Assembly (NCBI GenBank): GCA_964544355.1 | Contig: CAZJAI010000001.1 | Coordinates: 124,001-188,000 of the forward strand | DNA: 64,000 nucleotides | Direction of reading: 5' to 3' | Source of the DNA: Chaera sp964544355 | Lineage (GTDB): Bacteria; Patescibacteriota; Saccharimonadia; Saccharimonadales; Saccharimonadaceae | Part shown: piece after piece, positions 1 to 8,296 of the stretch | How positions within the stretch are numbered: position 1 is the first letter of the stretch | Layout: the number at the start of each line of letters is the position of its first letter | Translations under genes and position numbers: made by a program | Notes under the pieces: model-generated | Seen by the model: the letters and a program-made list of their open reading frames with translations, nothing else | Told to the model about the DNA's origin: nothing | The model's database searches: none

Positions 1-1
1 C

Positions 2-439
2 GGCGTGGTCGATTACGGAGCTTTCGTTAATGTGGAGGGCATTGAGGGATTGATCCATATCAGCGAGATCAGCTGGGATCGCGTCAACAATCCGGCCGAT
101 TACGTGAAAGTGGGCGACCAGGTTGAGGCTAAAATCATCGCCATCGATCGGGAGCGTCTGAGCTTGAGCTTGAAACAGTTGGCTGAAGATCCTTGGAGCA
201 AGCAAGTCGAAAAATTCCAAAAGGGCAACAAAGTAGAAGGTACGGTTACTCGTATCACGCCGTTTGGCGCTTTTATTCAAATCAGCCCGGCGGTGGAGGC
301 TTTGGTACACATTACCGAACTGGGCAAAGGCGACAAAGCCGATCCAGACAAGCTGTTTAAACTCGGCGCCAAGCAAAGTTTTACCATCTTGGAAATAGAC
401 AAAGACAGCCGCAAGATATCGCTGAGTCTGAAAAAATAA
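2..439 (+). CDS. rpsA: 30S ribosomal protein S1, C-terminal part (cut by window edge)
   Basis: Only the C-terminal 145 codons are in the window. The reading frame is open to the left edge, so the true start lies upstream. Two S1-type OB-fold RNA-binding domains are visible, at about residues 1-60 (VDYGAFV, GLIHISEISW) and about 67-145 (TPFGAFI, ALVHITEL, then the closing KISLSLKK). S1 binds mRNA on the small ribosomal subunit and helps load it. The tandem S1 repeats and the infB neighbour favour ribosomal S1 over PNPase or another single-S1 protein. It ends with TAA, 42 bases before infB. Confidence 0.85.
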   Translation, partial: GVVDYGAFVNVEGIEGLIHISEISWDRVNNPADYVKVGDQVEAKIIAIDRERLSLSLKQLAEDPWSKQVEKFQKGNKVEGTVTRITPFGAFIQISPAVEALVHITELGKGDKADPDKLFKLGAKQSFTILEIDKDSRKISLSLKK

Positions 440-481
440 CCGCGGTCCCCGGCGACAAGGGCCGTTAAAAAGGAGCAAGCC

Positions 482-2254
482 ATGGCCGAAAAAACTCTGG
501 TTATTCCCGCCATGATTACCGTAGGCGAATTGGCCGAAGCGCTCCGCATACCGGTGACCGCGCTAGTGGGGGAGCTGTTCAAGAATGGTATAGCCGCTAC
601 TGTCAACCAGCGCATAGATTTTGAAACCGCCCAGATTATCGTGGGCGAGCTGGGTCTTGATGTCCAGCTGGAGTTAAAAGAGGCCGATCAGGAAGTTGTT
701 CCGCGCAGCACCTCAGCCCAAAGATCCAAGTCCGAAAAAGCCTCCTACCGGCCGCCAATCGTGGCGGTGATGGGACACGTCGACCACGGTAAAACCAGCC
801 TACTAGATGCCATACTGGACACCAAAGTAGCCAACGCCGAGGCCGGGGGGATCACTCAACATATTTCCGCCTATCAGACTTCCTACAACGGCCGTTCAAT
901 CACCCTGCTAGACACGCCGGGGCACGAGGCTTTCAGCGCTCTGCGCCAACACGGCGCCGCTTTAACCGACGTAGTGGTTATCGTGGTGGCCGCCGATGAC
1001 GGTGTTAAGCCTCAGACTGTTGAGGCCATTAAATTCGCTCAGGCCGCTAATGCCAAGATCGTGGTGGCCATCACTAAAATCGATAAACCGGCGGCCGATG
1101 TCAACCGGGTTAAGTCGCAGCTGGCTTCCGAGCATCGGTTAAACCCCGAGGAATGGGGCGGCGACACTGTGATGGTGGAGGTTAGCGCTAAAACCCGCCA
1201 GAATCTGGACAAACTGCTGGAGATGATACTGTTGGTGGCTGATTTAGAGGAGCTCAAAGCCGAAGCCGATGGAGATGCCGAGGGGCTGGTGATAGAGTCT
1301 CACATGGAACACGGACGCGGACCGGTGGTTAGTGTGCTGATAGAGCAGGGCGTGCTGAAAGCCGGCCAGTTTCTGGTTGCCGGCCGCTCGTACGGTAAAG
1401 TTCGCACCTTAACGGACTTCGCTGGGCGGACAATTGACACGGCCGGCCCATCCACTCCGGCCACCATTACCGGTTTTAAAGAAATTCCCAGGTTCGGCGA
1501 CCGGTTTACAGTAGTAACTTCGGAAAAACAGGCCCGCCAGCAGGCCGCTGCCGTTTCCAGCCAGAACAGAGGCGTCATTGCCGGAACCGTAACCGGCAGC
1601 GATTTGCTGAACATTATCAGCAAGAAACGCTCCAGCAAGTCGCTTAATACCATAGTCAAGGCCGACGTACAGGGCTCGCTGACTTCGGTGACTGACAGTT
1701 TGCGGCTTCTGGAAAACGCTGAAGTCAGCGTTAGGGTGGTCGGTTCCGGCATTGGCAATATCACTGAAAGCGATATCAGCTCAGCCGCGGCCAGCCAGGC
1801 CGTTATTTACGGTTTTAACGTCAGCATGCCGATCGCCGTAAAAAGTCTAGCCGTTCGCCAGGCAGTCAGCGTGCGGCTGTTTAAAGTTATTTACGAGCTT
1901 CTGGATGACGCCAAAGCCATGTTAGAGGAGTTGCTGGAGCCGGAAGTAGTTGAAAACGATCTGGGCGCCCTGAGCGTCAAGGGGATCTTTCGTACTTCTA
2001 AAAACGAGATTATTTGTGGCGGCGAAGTAACCGGCGGTAGAGTGGCCCCCGGTATGCTGGCAAGAATAACACGCGGCAAGGAAGTGTTAGGCGAGGCCGA
2101 AGTGTCCTCCGTGCAGCGGCAAAAACAAGAAGCCAAAGAAGTTTTTGAAGGCGAGATGTGCGGTCTTTCGCTGAAACTAACCAGCCGGCTAAGCGTTCAA
2201 GAAGGCGACAAAATGGAATTTTTCACTCGGGAGCTGGTAAGGCGCCAACTGTAG
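482..2254 (+). CDS. infB: Translation initiation factor IF-2
   Basis: The product is a GTPase that brings fMet-tRNA to the 30S subunit and promotes subunit joining. A short IF2_N domain (about residues 3-57) leads almost directly into the G domain, with G1 GHVDHGKT at 98-105, G3 DTPGH at about 144, and a G4 motif that reads TKID (198-201) where NKID is usual. The OB-fold domain II, domain III and the C-terminal fMet-tRNA-binding domain follow. At 590 residues it is short for the family, because the long charged N-terminal extension of E. coli IF-2 is absent. The ATG is preceded by AAAAAGGAGC at good spacing. Probably co-transcribed with rpsA. Confidence 0.97.
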   Translation: MAEKTLVIPAMITVGELAEALRIPVTALVGELFKNGIAATVNQRIDFETAQIIVGELGLDVQLELKEADQEVVPRSTSAQRSKSEKASYRPPIVAVMGHVDHGKTSLLDAILDTKVANAEAGGITQHISAYQTSYNGRSITLLDTPGHEAFSALRQHGAALTDVVVIVVAADDGVKPQTVEAIKFAQAANAKIVVAITKIDKPAADVNRVKSQLASEHRLNPEEWGGDTVMVEVSAKTRQNLDKLLEMILLVADLEELKAEADGDAEGLVIESHMEHGRGPVVSVLIEQGVLKAGQFLVAGRSYGKVRTLTDFAGRTIDTAGPSTPATITGFKEIPRFGDRFTVVTSEKQARQQAAAVSSQNRGVIAGTVTGSDLLNIISKKRSSKSLNTIVKADVQGSLTSVTDSLRLLENAEVSVRVVGSGIGNITESDISSAAASQAVIYGFNVSMPIAVKSLAVRQAVSVRLFKVIYELLDDAKAMLEELLEPEVVENDLGALSVKGIFRTSKNEIICGGEVTGGRVAPGMLARITRGKEVLGEAEVSSVQRQKQEAKEVFEGEMCGLSLKLTSRLSVQEGDKMEFFTRELVRRQL

Positions 2255-2346
2255 TCCTCGGTATCTTGTGCTAACTTTCTTTTATTGTTTACAGGTTAGC
2301 GATCATCTCGTTTATTTGTGTTAAGTACCACTATATATTATTATGC

Positions 2347-2375
2347 TTGATTTAATTAATAACATATGTTAATAT
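2347..2375 (+). promoter_or_regulatory. Predicted promoter of the LysM gene
   Basis: TTGATT (2347-2352), 17-base spacer, TAATAT (2370-2375) with an upstream TGT, making an extended -10. It lies in a strikingly AT-rich 157-base gap after infB. The expected start of transcription is near 2382, giving a leader of about 30 bases with AGGA before ATG 2412. A small inverted repeat (GCTAAC 2270-2275 / GTTAGC 2295-2300) without a T run precedes it. Confidence 0.6.
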
Positions 2376-2411
2376 TAGATTATAAAAGCTTAAGAACAGG
2401 AATAACTTTTA

Positions 2412-3302
2412 ATGAGCGAAAAACCATCCGGCGGACAGCAGCATTCAAACATAGCTAACGGTTTAAGTTTAGAATTCGAATTGGCTCAGTTAGAATTCGA
2501 AGCGGCTCATGACCGCCAACCGCCAAAGCCAGAAGATTCTTCTGACGTCTATTCTGATGTCGAACAACTTATTACTTCCCGACAGTCTTTTGATGCTGCA
2601 AAGGCTAAGCTTCCTAATGACTACTTTTCGCCACTTGACGACTATCTGCCAGAATCCGTCGCTGAACAACCTGAACAACCTGAAGACACATCAGAGGAGG
2701 ACGAATCGCCTCGCCGCTCGCGCTTCGCTCGTTTAAGAGACAGGCTGACGCCTACCGGTTTGTACGCATGGTTAAACACTTTACCCGCTGTGGTTAAGGA
2801 AAAGTGGCAAAGATATGAGCACAAGAAAGGGGCTAAAATAACCGCGGCCGTGGCAGCACTTGGCATTGCCGCCGCCGGACTGTACATGCTGAGTAAATAC
2901 GGAGCGGCTCCCTCGGGACAAACCGGCGCACGGGCCCAAGAGGCCTTTGACGGCGGGGGAGTTCCTGGGGGGCTAGGGGCCCATCAAATTGGCCAGGAGC
3001 TGGGAGGCAATCTTCCGGGGAGCGCCGGAACGGCCGCCACCATTGACTCGGCTGCCGCCTTTAGCCCGGAGCAGCTTGCGCAAACCAGCACCCTTGTAGC
3101 TAAGCGTGGCGACACTCTCTGGCGCATCGGCCAGCATCTGCTTGAAAACGCCGGCGTTCATCCGGACAACTCTAATATTAATGCCGTCAAAGACGCGCTG
3201 GTTCAATCCAACTCAACTCTTGGCCCCAACCACCAAATCCATGTCGGCCAAACGATTAACCTGCAAAAAGCACTGGAAGTTGTTGCCCGATTCAAGAGTT
3301 AG
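2412..3302 (+). CDS. Single-pass membrane protein with C-terminal LysM domain
   Basis: The first ~140 residues are acidic and low in complexity, ending in a basic stretch (RRSRFARLRDRL). One transmembrane helix follows at about 143-161, then a Gly/Ala-rich linker, and a LysM module at about 228-292 (VAKRGDTLWRIGQHLL, then an Asn-rich middle and HVGQTINL). LysM modules bind peptidoglycan N-acetylglucosamine. The topology suggests a cytoplasmic N-terminus and an external LysM that ties the membrane to the wall. There is no catalytic domain. SD AGGA lies 10 bases before the ATG. The N-terminal ~140 residues match nothing I recognise. Confidence 0.8.
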   Translation: MSEKPSGGQQHSNIANGLSLEFELAQLEFEAAHDRQPPKPEDSSDVYSDVEQLITSRQSFDAAKAKLPNDYFSPLDDYLPESVAEQPEQPEDTSEEDESPRRSRFARLRDRLTPTGLYAWLNTLPAVVKEKWQRYEHKKGAKITAAVAALGIAAAGLYMLSKYGAAPSGQTGARAQEAFDGGGVPGGLGAHQIGQELGGNLPGSAGTAATIDSAAAFSPEQLAQTSTLVAKRGDTLWRIGQHLLENAGVHPDNSNINAVKDALVQSNSTLGPNHQIHVGQTINLQKALEVVARFKS

Positions 3303-3347
3303 TGAAACAATAGGGCCAACAACTTAAATCGGCTAACGAGGGTAAAA

Positions 3348-3773
3348 ATGTTTCAGCTTGATGACAAATTTTTGCAGGATTTAGGTCTTGGCGATTTGTC
3401 GCCGGATCAAAAACAGTCTTTCTTGCAACATACTTACGGGGAGCTGGAGCAGCGGGTGGGCATGAGACTGGCCGAAGGGCTGTCCGACGCGCAGCTGTTG
3501 CAGTTCGAAGACATTACCGGTCGCGATGAGGCAAAAGTCAGGGACTGGCTAAACTCCAACGTGCCCGGTTTTGATCAGTCCGAAGATTTCAAAAAGTTCA
3601 TTGACGCCACTGGCGCAGACCAAAACGATCCCGCCGTGCTGGCGGAATACGCGGCTACTCAATGGCTCGAACAGAACCGCCCGGATTACCGCAAGGTGGT
3701 CGCCGAAGTGCTAGAGGAAATCAAAAAAGAAATCAGCGCCAACCGGGACAAAATTCTCGGCCAGGCGGCCTAA
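3348..3773 (+). CDS. DUF5663-like small acidic protein
   Basis: A 141-residue soluble, acidic, largely helical protein with no signal peptide. The N-terminal part (DDKFLQDLGLGDLSPDQKQ, then a Glu/Leu-rich helix with RVGMRLAEGLSDAQLLQFE) resembles DUF5663 proteins, which are frequent in Patescibacteria and of unknown function. That assignment is from memory of the family pattern. GAGGG lies 5-9 bases before the ATG. It starts 45 bases after the LysM gene and is probably in the same transcript. It converges with fmt, leaving only 11 bases between the stops. Confidence 0.65.
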   Translation: MFQLDDKFLQDLGLGDLSPDQKQSFLQHTYGELEQRVGMRLAEGLSDAQLLQFEDITGRDEAKVRDWLNSNVPGFDQSEDFKKFIDATGADQNDPAVLAEYAATQWLEQNRPDYRKVVAEVLEEIKKEISANRDKILGQAA

Positions 3774-3784
3774 GACGCGGATTT

Positions 3785-4681
3785 TTAGCCGCGGCGGCAG
3801 TATCCGCGGATAAAATCGGCCCCGCTGACGGTTCGTCCGCTCGGCGCCACCAGCTCGTCTATGGCCAAAAGAGTACCTTTGGCGCAGTTGATTGTTAGCG
3901 GGCCGTCTGTCTTGCTGTTTACCGGCCGGGTTTTGACTAATATGATTTGATGTCCGCAAACGGACAGGCGCACCTTGGGGTAATTCAGATAAGCCCGCAC
4001 CTTGCGCTCCATCTCCTGGGCGGTTTCGTTTTCCGGGACGGCTATGCCGTCTTTTTTGCTGAGCAGGCGACAATAGGTAGCCAAAGACTCGTTTTGAGCC
4101 ACCGGCTGCAGCCGGCCCTCCAGGATGTCCGGCAGGCACGCCAGCAGCAGCTCGGCCGCCAGATTGGATAGCTTCTCATGTAGCTGCGGTCGGGTTTCCT
4201 GTCCGGTAAGCGGGTAAACTTTTTGGCTGTAAATCGGCCCGGAATCCATTTTTTGATTGAGCCGTATAATGGATACTCCGGTTTGACGGTCGCCACTTAA
4301 AATGGCCGACTCAATTGGCGAGGGGCCGCGGTATTTTGGTAGCAGTGAAGGGTGGGCATTGATAATACCGTGCTCGAACAAACTCAGAAGGCCCTCCGGA
4401 ATCATTTTACCGTAAGACACCAGCACGCCGACGGCCGGCGACAATTCGCCAAGCTTAGCTACCAGCCTGCCGTCGATGTATTGAGGTTGGAAAACATCGA
4501 TGCCAGCGGACTGAGCGATCGCCTTAACGGCCGGCGAACCAAGCTTTTGGCCACGCCCGCGCAGCGAGTCCGGCCGGCTGACCACCGCGGCTATTTGATA
4601 GCCGGCCTTAACCAGCGCCTTTAGGCTGGGGGCGCTGAAGTCGTCACTGCCGAAGAATACCAGCGGTTTCGATTTGTTCAT
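3785..4681 (-). CDS. fmt: Methionyl-tRNA formyltransferase
   Basis: Transfers a formyl group from 10-formyl-tetrahydrofolate to Met-tRNAfMet. The product has 298 residues. The N-terminal Rossmann-like formyltransferase domain carries FFGSDDFS, SYGKMIP and the signature NAHPSLLPKYRGPSPI, with catalytic Asn108, His110 and Asp146. The C-terminal OB-like domain is slightly short. I chose ATG 4681, which starts MNKSKPLVFF. A longer frame reaches ATG 4744 but only adds residues read across the def coding region. With this start the gene overlaps the 3' end of def by 38 bases, so the two are probably translationally coupled. Confidence 0.93.
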   Translation of the reverse strand: MNKSKPLVFFGSDDFSAPSLKALVKAGYQIAAVVSRPDSLRGRGQKLGSPAVKAIAQSAGIDVFQPQYIDGRLVAKLGELSPAVGVLVSYGKMIPEGLLSLFEHGIINAHPSLLPKYRGPSPIESAILSGDRQTGVSIIRLNQKMDSGPIYSQKVYPLTGQETRPQLHEKLSNLAAELLLACLPDILEGRLQPVAQNESLATYCRLLSKKDGIAVPENETAQEMERKVRAYLNYPKVRLSVCGHQIILVKTRPVNSKTDGPLTINCAKGTLLAIDELVAPSGRTVSGADFIRGYCRRG

Positions 4682-5216
4682 AAGCCAAAGGCTCCAGTTC
4701 ACCTTGATTGTTAAGTTTAAAAAACCCGTCGGGGTTTTCCACACGATCGACGAAAATAATGCCGTTGGTATGATCTACCTCGTGTTGAAGTATCCTGGCC
4801 AAAAACCCCTCAGCTTTTATTCTAACTTCTCGCCCTTCGCTATCCAGTGCCTTTAAGCGAATTCTCGGGTAGCGGGGTACCAGGCCGTAAATTTCGTTGA
4901 CGCTTAAGCACCCTTCGTGATCGTAGGCCGGATCGCCTTCGTGCTTAATTATCTTTGGGTTTATCAGAGCGGTAAACTGGCGGTTTTGTTTGTCGTCAAA
5001 ATCATCTCTTACGATAATGACCCTCAGCGGCTGATCGATTTGGATGGCGGCCAGGGCAACACCCAGCTCGTGCGGCCGGGAATTCTCCCAATCGGTCGTG
5101 GCATCAACCATGTCGTTTATTAATTGGCGGATATCGGGTGTAATTACGTGTACCCGTTCCGATCTGACTCTTAGCCGGTGATTGGGCAGGCAAATAATAC
5201 TGTTGCGGTCAGCCAT
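4644..5216 (-). CDS. def: Peptide deformylase
   Basis: Removes the N-formyl group from nascent proteins. All three family motifs are present: GVALAAIQ at 52-59 (usually GxGLAAxQ), EGCLSV at 101-106 with metal ligand Cys103, and QHEVDH at 144-149 with ligands His145 and His149 and catalytic Glu146. At 190 residues it has the usual length. It lies between priA and fmt on the same strand but has its own promoter, with the -10 nine bases before the ATG. Confidence 0.95.
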   Translation of the reverse strand: MADRNSIICLPNHRLRVRSERVHVITPDIRQLINDMVDATTDWENSRPHELGVALAAIQIDQPLRVIIVRDDFDDKQNRQFTALINPKIIKHEGDPAYDHEGCLSVNEIYGLVPRYPRIRLKALDSEGREVRIKAEGFLARILQHEVDHTNGIIFVDRVENPDGFFKLNNQGELEPLAYEQIETAGILRQ

Positions 5217-5225
5217 AACCTTAAG

Positions 5226-5254
5226 ATTATAACCAATCGCCGCCTGGTAGTGAA
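5226..5254 (-). promoter_or_regulatory. Predicted promoter of def-fmt
   Basis: On the minus strand, TTCACT (5254-5249), 17-base spacer, TATAAT (5231-5226). The -10 ends nine bases before the def ATG at 5216, so the leader would be only two or three bases. The -35 overlaps the gap just after the priA stop. Confidence 0.6.
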
Positions 5255-5261
5255 TTAATCG

Positions 5262-7205
5262 TCACAATAAATGAGCCGGATCGGGATCGACAATCCAGCG
5301 GCTGTTGTTCGCGAAGTTGAGGCAGGCTTCGGTGAGCAGTGAACGCCTGGCTGATTTTAAGATCAACTGCCAGCGGTATCGGCCACCCAGCCTTTCATAA
5401 AACGCCGGCGCCGGGCCCAGGATAGACAACGATACGCCGAAGCGTTTTTTTAATTCGTCGGCTGCTGCCCGGGCGGCAGCAACGGCCTGGCGCTCCCTGC
5501 TATATGAGCAAGTCAGTTTGGCTAAATAGCAATACGGCGGAAAATTAGCGCGTCGGCGCTCGGCCAGTTCAAGCTTGTAAAACGAATCGTAATCCTGTTT
5601 GCTGCCATAGACTATGCTGGGATGGTTTGGCTGATAGGTCTGGATCACCACGTCGCTACGCCTAGCCAGGCGTCCCACTCGGCCGCAGACTTGGTATACC
5701 AGCTGAAAAACCCGTTCTCTGGACTGGTAGTCGGGTATGCCAAGACCGCTATCGGCTTGAATAACCCCCACGAAGCCCAGGTGCGGCAGGTCCAACCCTT
5801 TGGCAATGACCTGGGTGCCTATCAGTATGTCTATTTTACCCTCGTACACCTCGCGGTAATTATTGTGAAGCTGTTCCATCACTTTAGTGTCGGCGTCAAA
5901 TCTGGCTATCTTGGCGCGCGGGAACAGCTTGGACAGTTCATCGGCGACCAGTTTAGTGCCAATGCCTCGATGAACGATTTGGGGCTGTCGGCACACCGGA
6001 CAGCCGGATGGCACCTTTGTCCGCCGGCCGCATATGTGACAGATTAGAGTGTGCCTGTCAACGTGCAAGGTCATTAGTACATGGCATGACTGGCAAAGAG
6101 CAGTCCAGCCGCAGTCTTGGCAGATGGTCAGGGGAGCGCTGCCTCGGCGGTTATGAAAAATCAAGCTCTGACGGCCCTCGGCAAGCGAGTTTTCTATGGA
6201 TTGAATCAAATCATCAGACAAAAATCGATGCCGCCGGAATTGGTCTCGCTGTTTTAGGTCAACAATTCTAACTTTGGCCGGAACGGCATCTCTGGTAGCC
6301 GGCTTGGTCATAAGAACTACCGGCTGTCGGGTGGCTTGAGCCAAATAGCTGTCGGTTATGCTGGGGGTGGCGCTGCCCAGAATCAGGCGGCCCTCGATAG
6401 CTTTGGTAATAACCCGGGCGGCTCTGAGCGCCAGATAACGAGGCTGGTTTTCCTGCTTATAACCGGGCTCGTGACATTCATCTATGACTACCAGGCCAAG
6501 GTTGTGTAGGGGGCTGAACAGCGCTGAACGAGGTCCTATCACTACTAGAGGTTTTTCGGAGTACAGAATCTGCCTCCATATTAAATGCCTCTGCGCTTCT
6601 GTCATGGAAGAGTGCGTAACCACCACTCCGGGCAGTGCGGCCAGCAGCTGCGTTCGAAGCTGGGTGGTGAGCGATATTTCCGGAACCAGAATGATGCCGG
6701 AATGTCCGGCGGCCAAGATCTGCTTCATAACCTCTATGTAGACCTGCGTTTTGCCCGAACCCGTTACTCCCCGCAAAACAACCGTACCGGCGGGGTTGGC
6801 CATAATGGTTCTGACTGCCGCCGACTGTTCGTCATTGAGTACAATTTTTGTTCGATTTATCGGTATGCTTTCTGGGGTAATCCCGCTGATCCGGCGCAAT
6901 TTTTCCAGTCCGCGAGGCAGCATGGTTTGAAAGACGCTGGACAGCGGGGCCGTATAATAGCGGCTCATCCACAGCGCTGTTTCTGTTAAATGTTCTGGCA
7001 AGGGCCTATCCTCTATTAAACTCTTGACGGGCTTGGTAGCGAATTCGGGTTTTGTGGTCTGCCTTAAAATTACGCCCACCGTCTGTTGTTTGCCTAGAGG
7101 AATCTTCACCAGGCTACCGGCGGGCAGTTGGCTCGAGCTGTGATAGGTCAAGCCGTCGTCGACGGAACGTTCGCCGGCCACTGGAGCAATTCTGTAATAA
7201 AGCAT
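5262..7205 (-). CDS. priA: Primosomal protein N' (replication restart helicase PriA)
   Basis: A superfamily 2 DNA helicase that restarts stalled forks. The N-terminal 3'-DNA-binding domain is followed by helicase motifs: Walker A GVTGSGKT (about 146-153), DExH-box DECH (about 242-245) and LGSATPSI. A Cys-rich zinc module between the helicase lobes (CQDCGW, CQSCH, CHICG, CPVC) is typical of PriA. About 647 residues, a usual length. A longer start at ATG 7214 is possible, but that ATG lies inside a perfect TATAAT, while ATG 7205 (MLYYRIAP) sits seven bases after it, so I prefer 7205. Confidence 0.93.
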   Translation of the reverse strand: MLYYRIAPVAGERSVDDGLTYHSSSQLPAGSLVKIPLGKQQTVGVILRQTTKPEFATKPVKSLIEDRPLPEHLTETALWMSRYYTAPLSSVFQTMLPRGLEKLRRISGITPESIPINRTKIVLNDEQSAAVRTIMANPAGTVVLRGVTGSGKTQVYIEVMKQILAAGHSGIILVPEISLTTQLRTQLLAALPGVVVTHSSMTEAQRHLIWRQILYSEKPLVVIGPRSALFSPLHNLGLVVIDECHEPGYKQENQPRYLALRAARVITKAIEGRLILGSATPSITDSYLAQATRQPVVLMTKPATRDAVPAKVRIVDLKQRDQFRRHRFLSDDLIQSIENSLAEGRQSLIFHNRRGSAPLTICQDCGWTALCQSCHVLMTLHVDRHTLICHICGRRTKVPSGCPVCRQPQIVHRGIGTKLVADELSKLFPRAKIARFDADTKVMEQLHNNYREVYEGKIDILIGTQVIAKGLDLPHLGFVGVIQADSGLGIPDYQSRERVFQLVYQVCGRVGRLARRSDVVIQTYQPNHPSIVYGSKQDYDSFYKLELAERRRANFPPYCYLAKLTCSYSRERQAVAAARAAADELKKRFGVSLSILGPAPAFYERLGGRYRWQLILKSARRSLLTEACLNFANNSRWIVDPDPAHLL

Positions 7206-7212
7206 GGGTTTC

Positions 7213-7218
7213 ATTATA
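7213..7218 (-). promoter_or_regulatory. -10 box of priA (leaderless start)
   Basis: Perfect TATAAT on the minus strand (7218-7213), seven bases upstream of the chosen priA ATG at 7205. Transcription would begin at or next to the start codon. No convincing -35 was found. Confidence 0.5.
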
Positions 7219-7243
7219 GTATCTCCTGGCCCGGGGCTAAAAC

Positions 7244-7252
7244 TGCTAAACT
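7244..7252 (+). promoter_or_regulatory. Extended -10 of the phosphoribosyltransferase-like gene
   Basis: TGC followed by TAAACT (7247-7252), ten bases before ATG 7263, giving a predicted leader of about four bases. It is divergent from the priA promoter and shares the 57-base gap with it. Confidence 0.45.
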
Positions 7253-7262
7253 AAATGGAGGT

Positions 7263-7913
7263 ATGTATTTTAAAGACCGCAGCGATGCCGGCTTACGTCT
7301 GGCAGCCGAATTGGCCCCTTACCGTTACGAAAACTGTGTCGTTTTGTCCTTAAACGACGGTGGTGTGGTAGTGGGCGAGCAGATTGCCGCTGAAATACAT
7401 TCCGTCTTGACTATCCTTTTGACCGCTGACATTACCATTCCGGGAGAGCAGGCGGTGTTCGGTTCGGTGACGCCGGGCGGTTTTTCCGAAAACCAAAGTA
7501 TCAGCGGCGGCCAGCGCGACGATTACTACGGCGAGTTCCACGGCTATATAGAGGATCAGAAGCGTGAACAGTCTCAAAGGATTAATCGCTTGCTGGGTGA
7601 CGGTGGCCTGCTTGACGAGGCTATGTTGTTCGATCACGTGATTATTTTGACGGCCGACGGCTTGCCGGACGGGCACCTTCTGGATACCGCCGCCGATTTC
7701 TTGAAACCCATCCGGCTGAAGCGTCTGGTGGTGGCCGTACCGGTAGCCTCCGTGGAAGCTGTAGACCGTATGCACGTGTTAGCCGATGAGCTGCACGTGC
7801 TGAGCGTGACGGACAATTATCTGGAAACCAATCACTACTACGACAACAATCTGCTGCCTTCGCAGGAAGAGGTAGCGGCACGGTTAAACCGCAACATTTT
7901 GAACTGGCGTTAG
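7263..7913 (+). CDS. Phosphoribosyltransferase-like protein with altered PRPP loop
   Basis: 216 residues with the layout of a type I phosphoribosyltransferase. It opens with MYFKDRSDAGLRLAAEL, then VLSLNDGGVVVGEQIA (about 27-42), a hood region rich in charged residues, and a late VVAVPVAS strand. The segment where the PRPP-binding loop belongs reads ILTADGLPDGHLLDTA (about 128-143). The usual pair of acidic residues and TGxT are lost or altered, so catalytic activity is doubtful. Related proteins are usually called phosphoribosyltransferase or ComF-like without a known substrate. The GGAGG just before the ATG is only one base away and is unlikely to act as SD. Confidence 0.65.
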   Translation: MYFKDRSDAGLRLAAELAPYRYENCVVLSLNDGGVVVGEQIAAEIHSVLTILLTADITIPGEQAVFGSVTPGGFSENQSISGGQRDDYYGEFHGYIEDQKREQSQRINRLLGDGGLLDEAMLFDHVIILTADGLPDGHLLDTAADFLKPIRLKRLVVAVPVASVEAVDRMHVLADELHVLSVTDNYLETNHYYDNNLLPSQEEVAARLNRNILNWR

Positions 7914-7993
7914 CGCTTTGATTATTGCAAGCCGGCTCTCAAAACGGTAGAATAAAGAACAACAAACCTTAAATCGGGTTACGTTAAAAAGGG

Positions 7994-8296
7994 ATGCTAG
8001 ACGTTTTTATTACTTCGCGGGTCAGGCGTAAAATTCTGGTGGTTTACGCCAAGTATCCCGATTTTAAGACTCATGTCAGGGGCCTGGCCAAGCTCATCAA
8101 GGAAGATCCGGGCAACATTCAGCGCGAGCTTAAACGTCTGGAAAAAGTCGGTTTTTTAACCAGCGAACGGCACGGTAACACTAAAATCTACTCTACCAAC
8201 AAGCACTTCGTCATCTTTAAAGAGCTGCAGAGCATCGTTATTAAATCTCAACAGGCGCAGGCCAACAAGAGCAAACGTCCTTCTCCGGATGTATGA
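7994..8296 (+). CDS. Winged-helix (ArsR-like) DNA-binding protein
   Basis: A 100-residue winged helix-turn-helix protein. The recognition region is at about 28-60 (VRGLAKLIKEDPGNIQRELKRLEKV split over helix, turn and helix) and the beta wing is FLTSERHGNTKIYSTN. The C-terminus is basic. The stop overlaps the recJ start in ATGA, so it is translationally coupled to recJ and may regulate its own operon. That is inference. Its DNA target and any ligand are not visible, and there are no ArsR-type metal-binding cysteines. Confidence 0.8.
   Translation: MLDVFITSRVRRKILVVYAKYPDFKTHVRGLAKLIKEDPGNIQRELKRLEKVGFLTSERHGNTKIYSTNKHFVIFKELQSIVIKSQQAQANKSKRPSPDV

Noticed and set aside
7257..7261. GGAGG as Shine-Dalgarno for the gene at 7263
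   Set aside because: Only one base separates it from the ATG. The extended -10 just upstream fits a near-leaderless start better.
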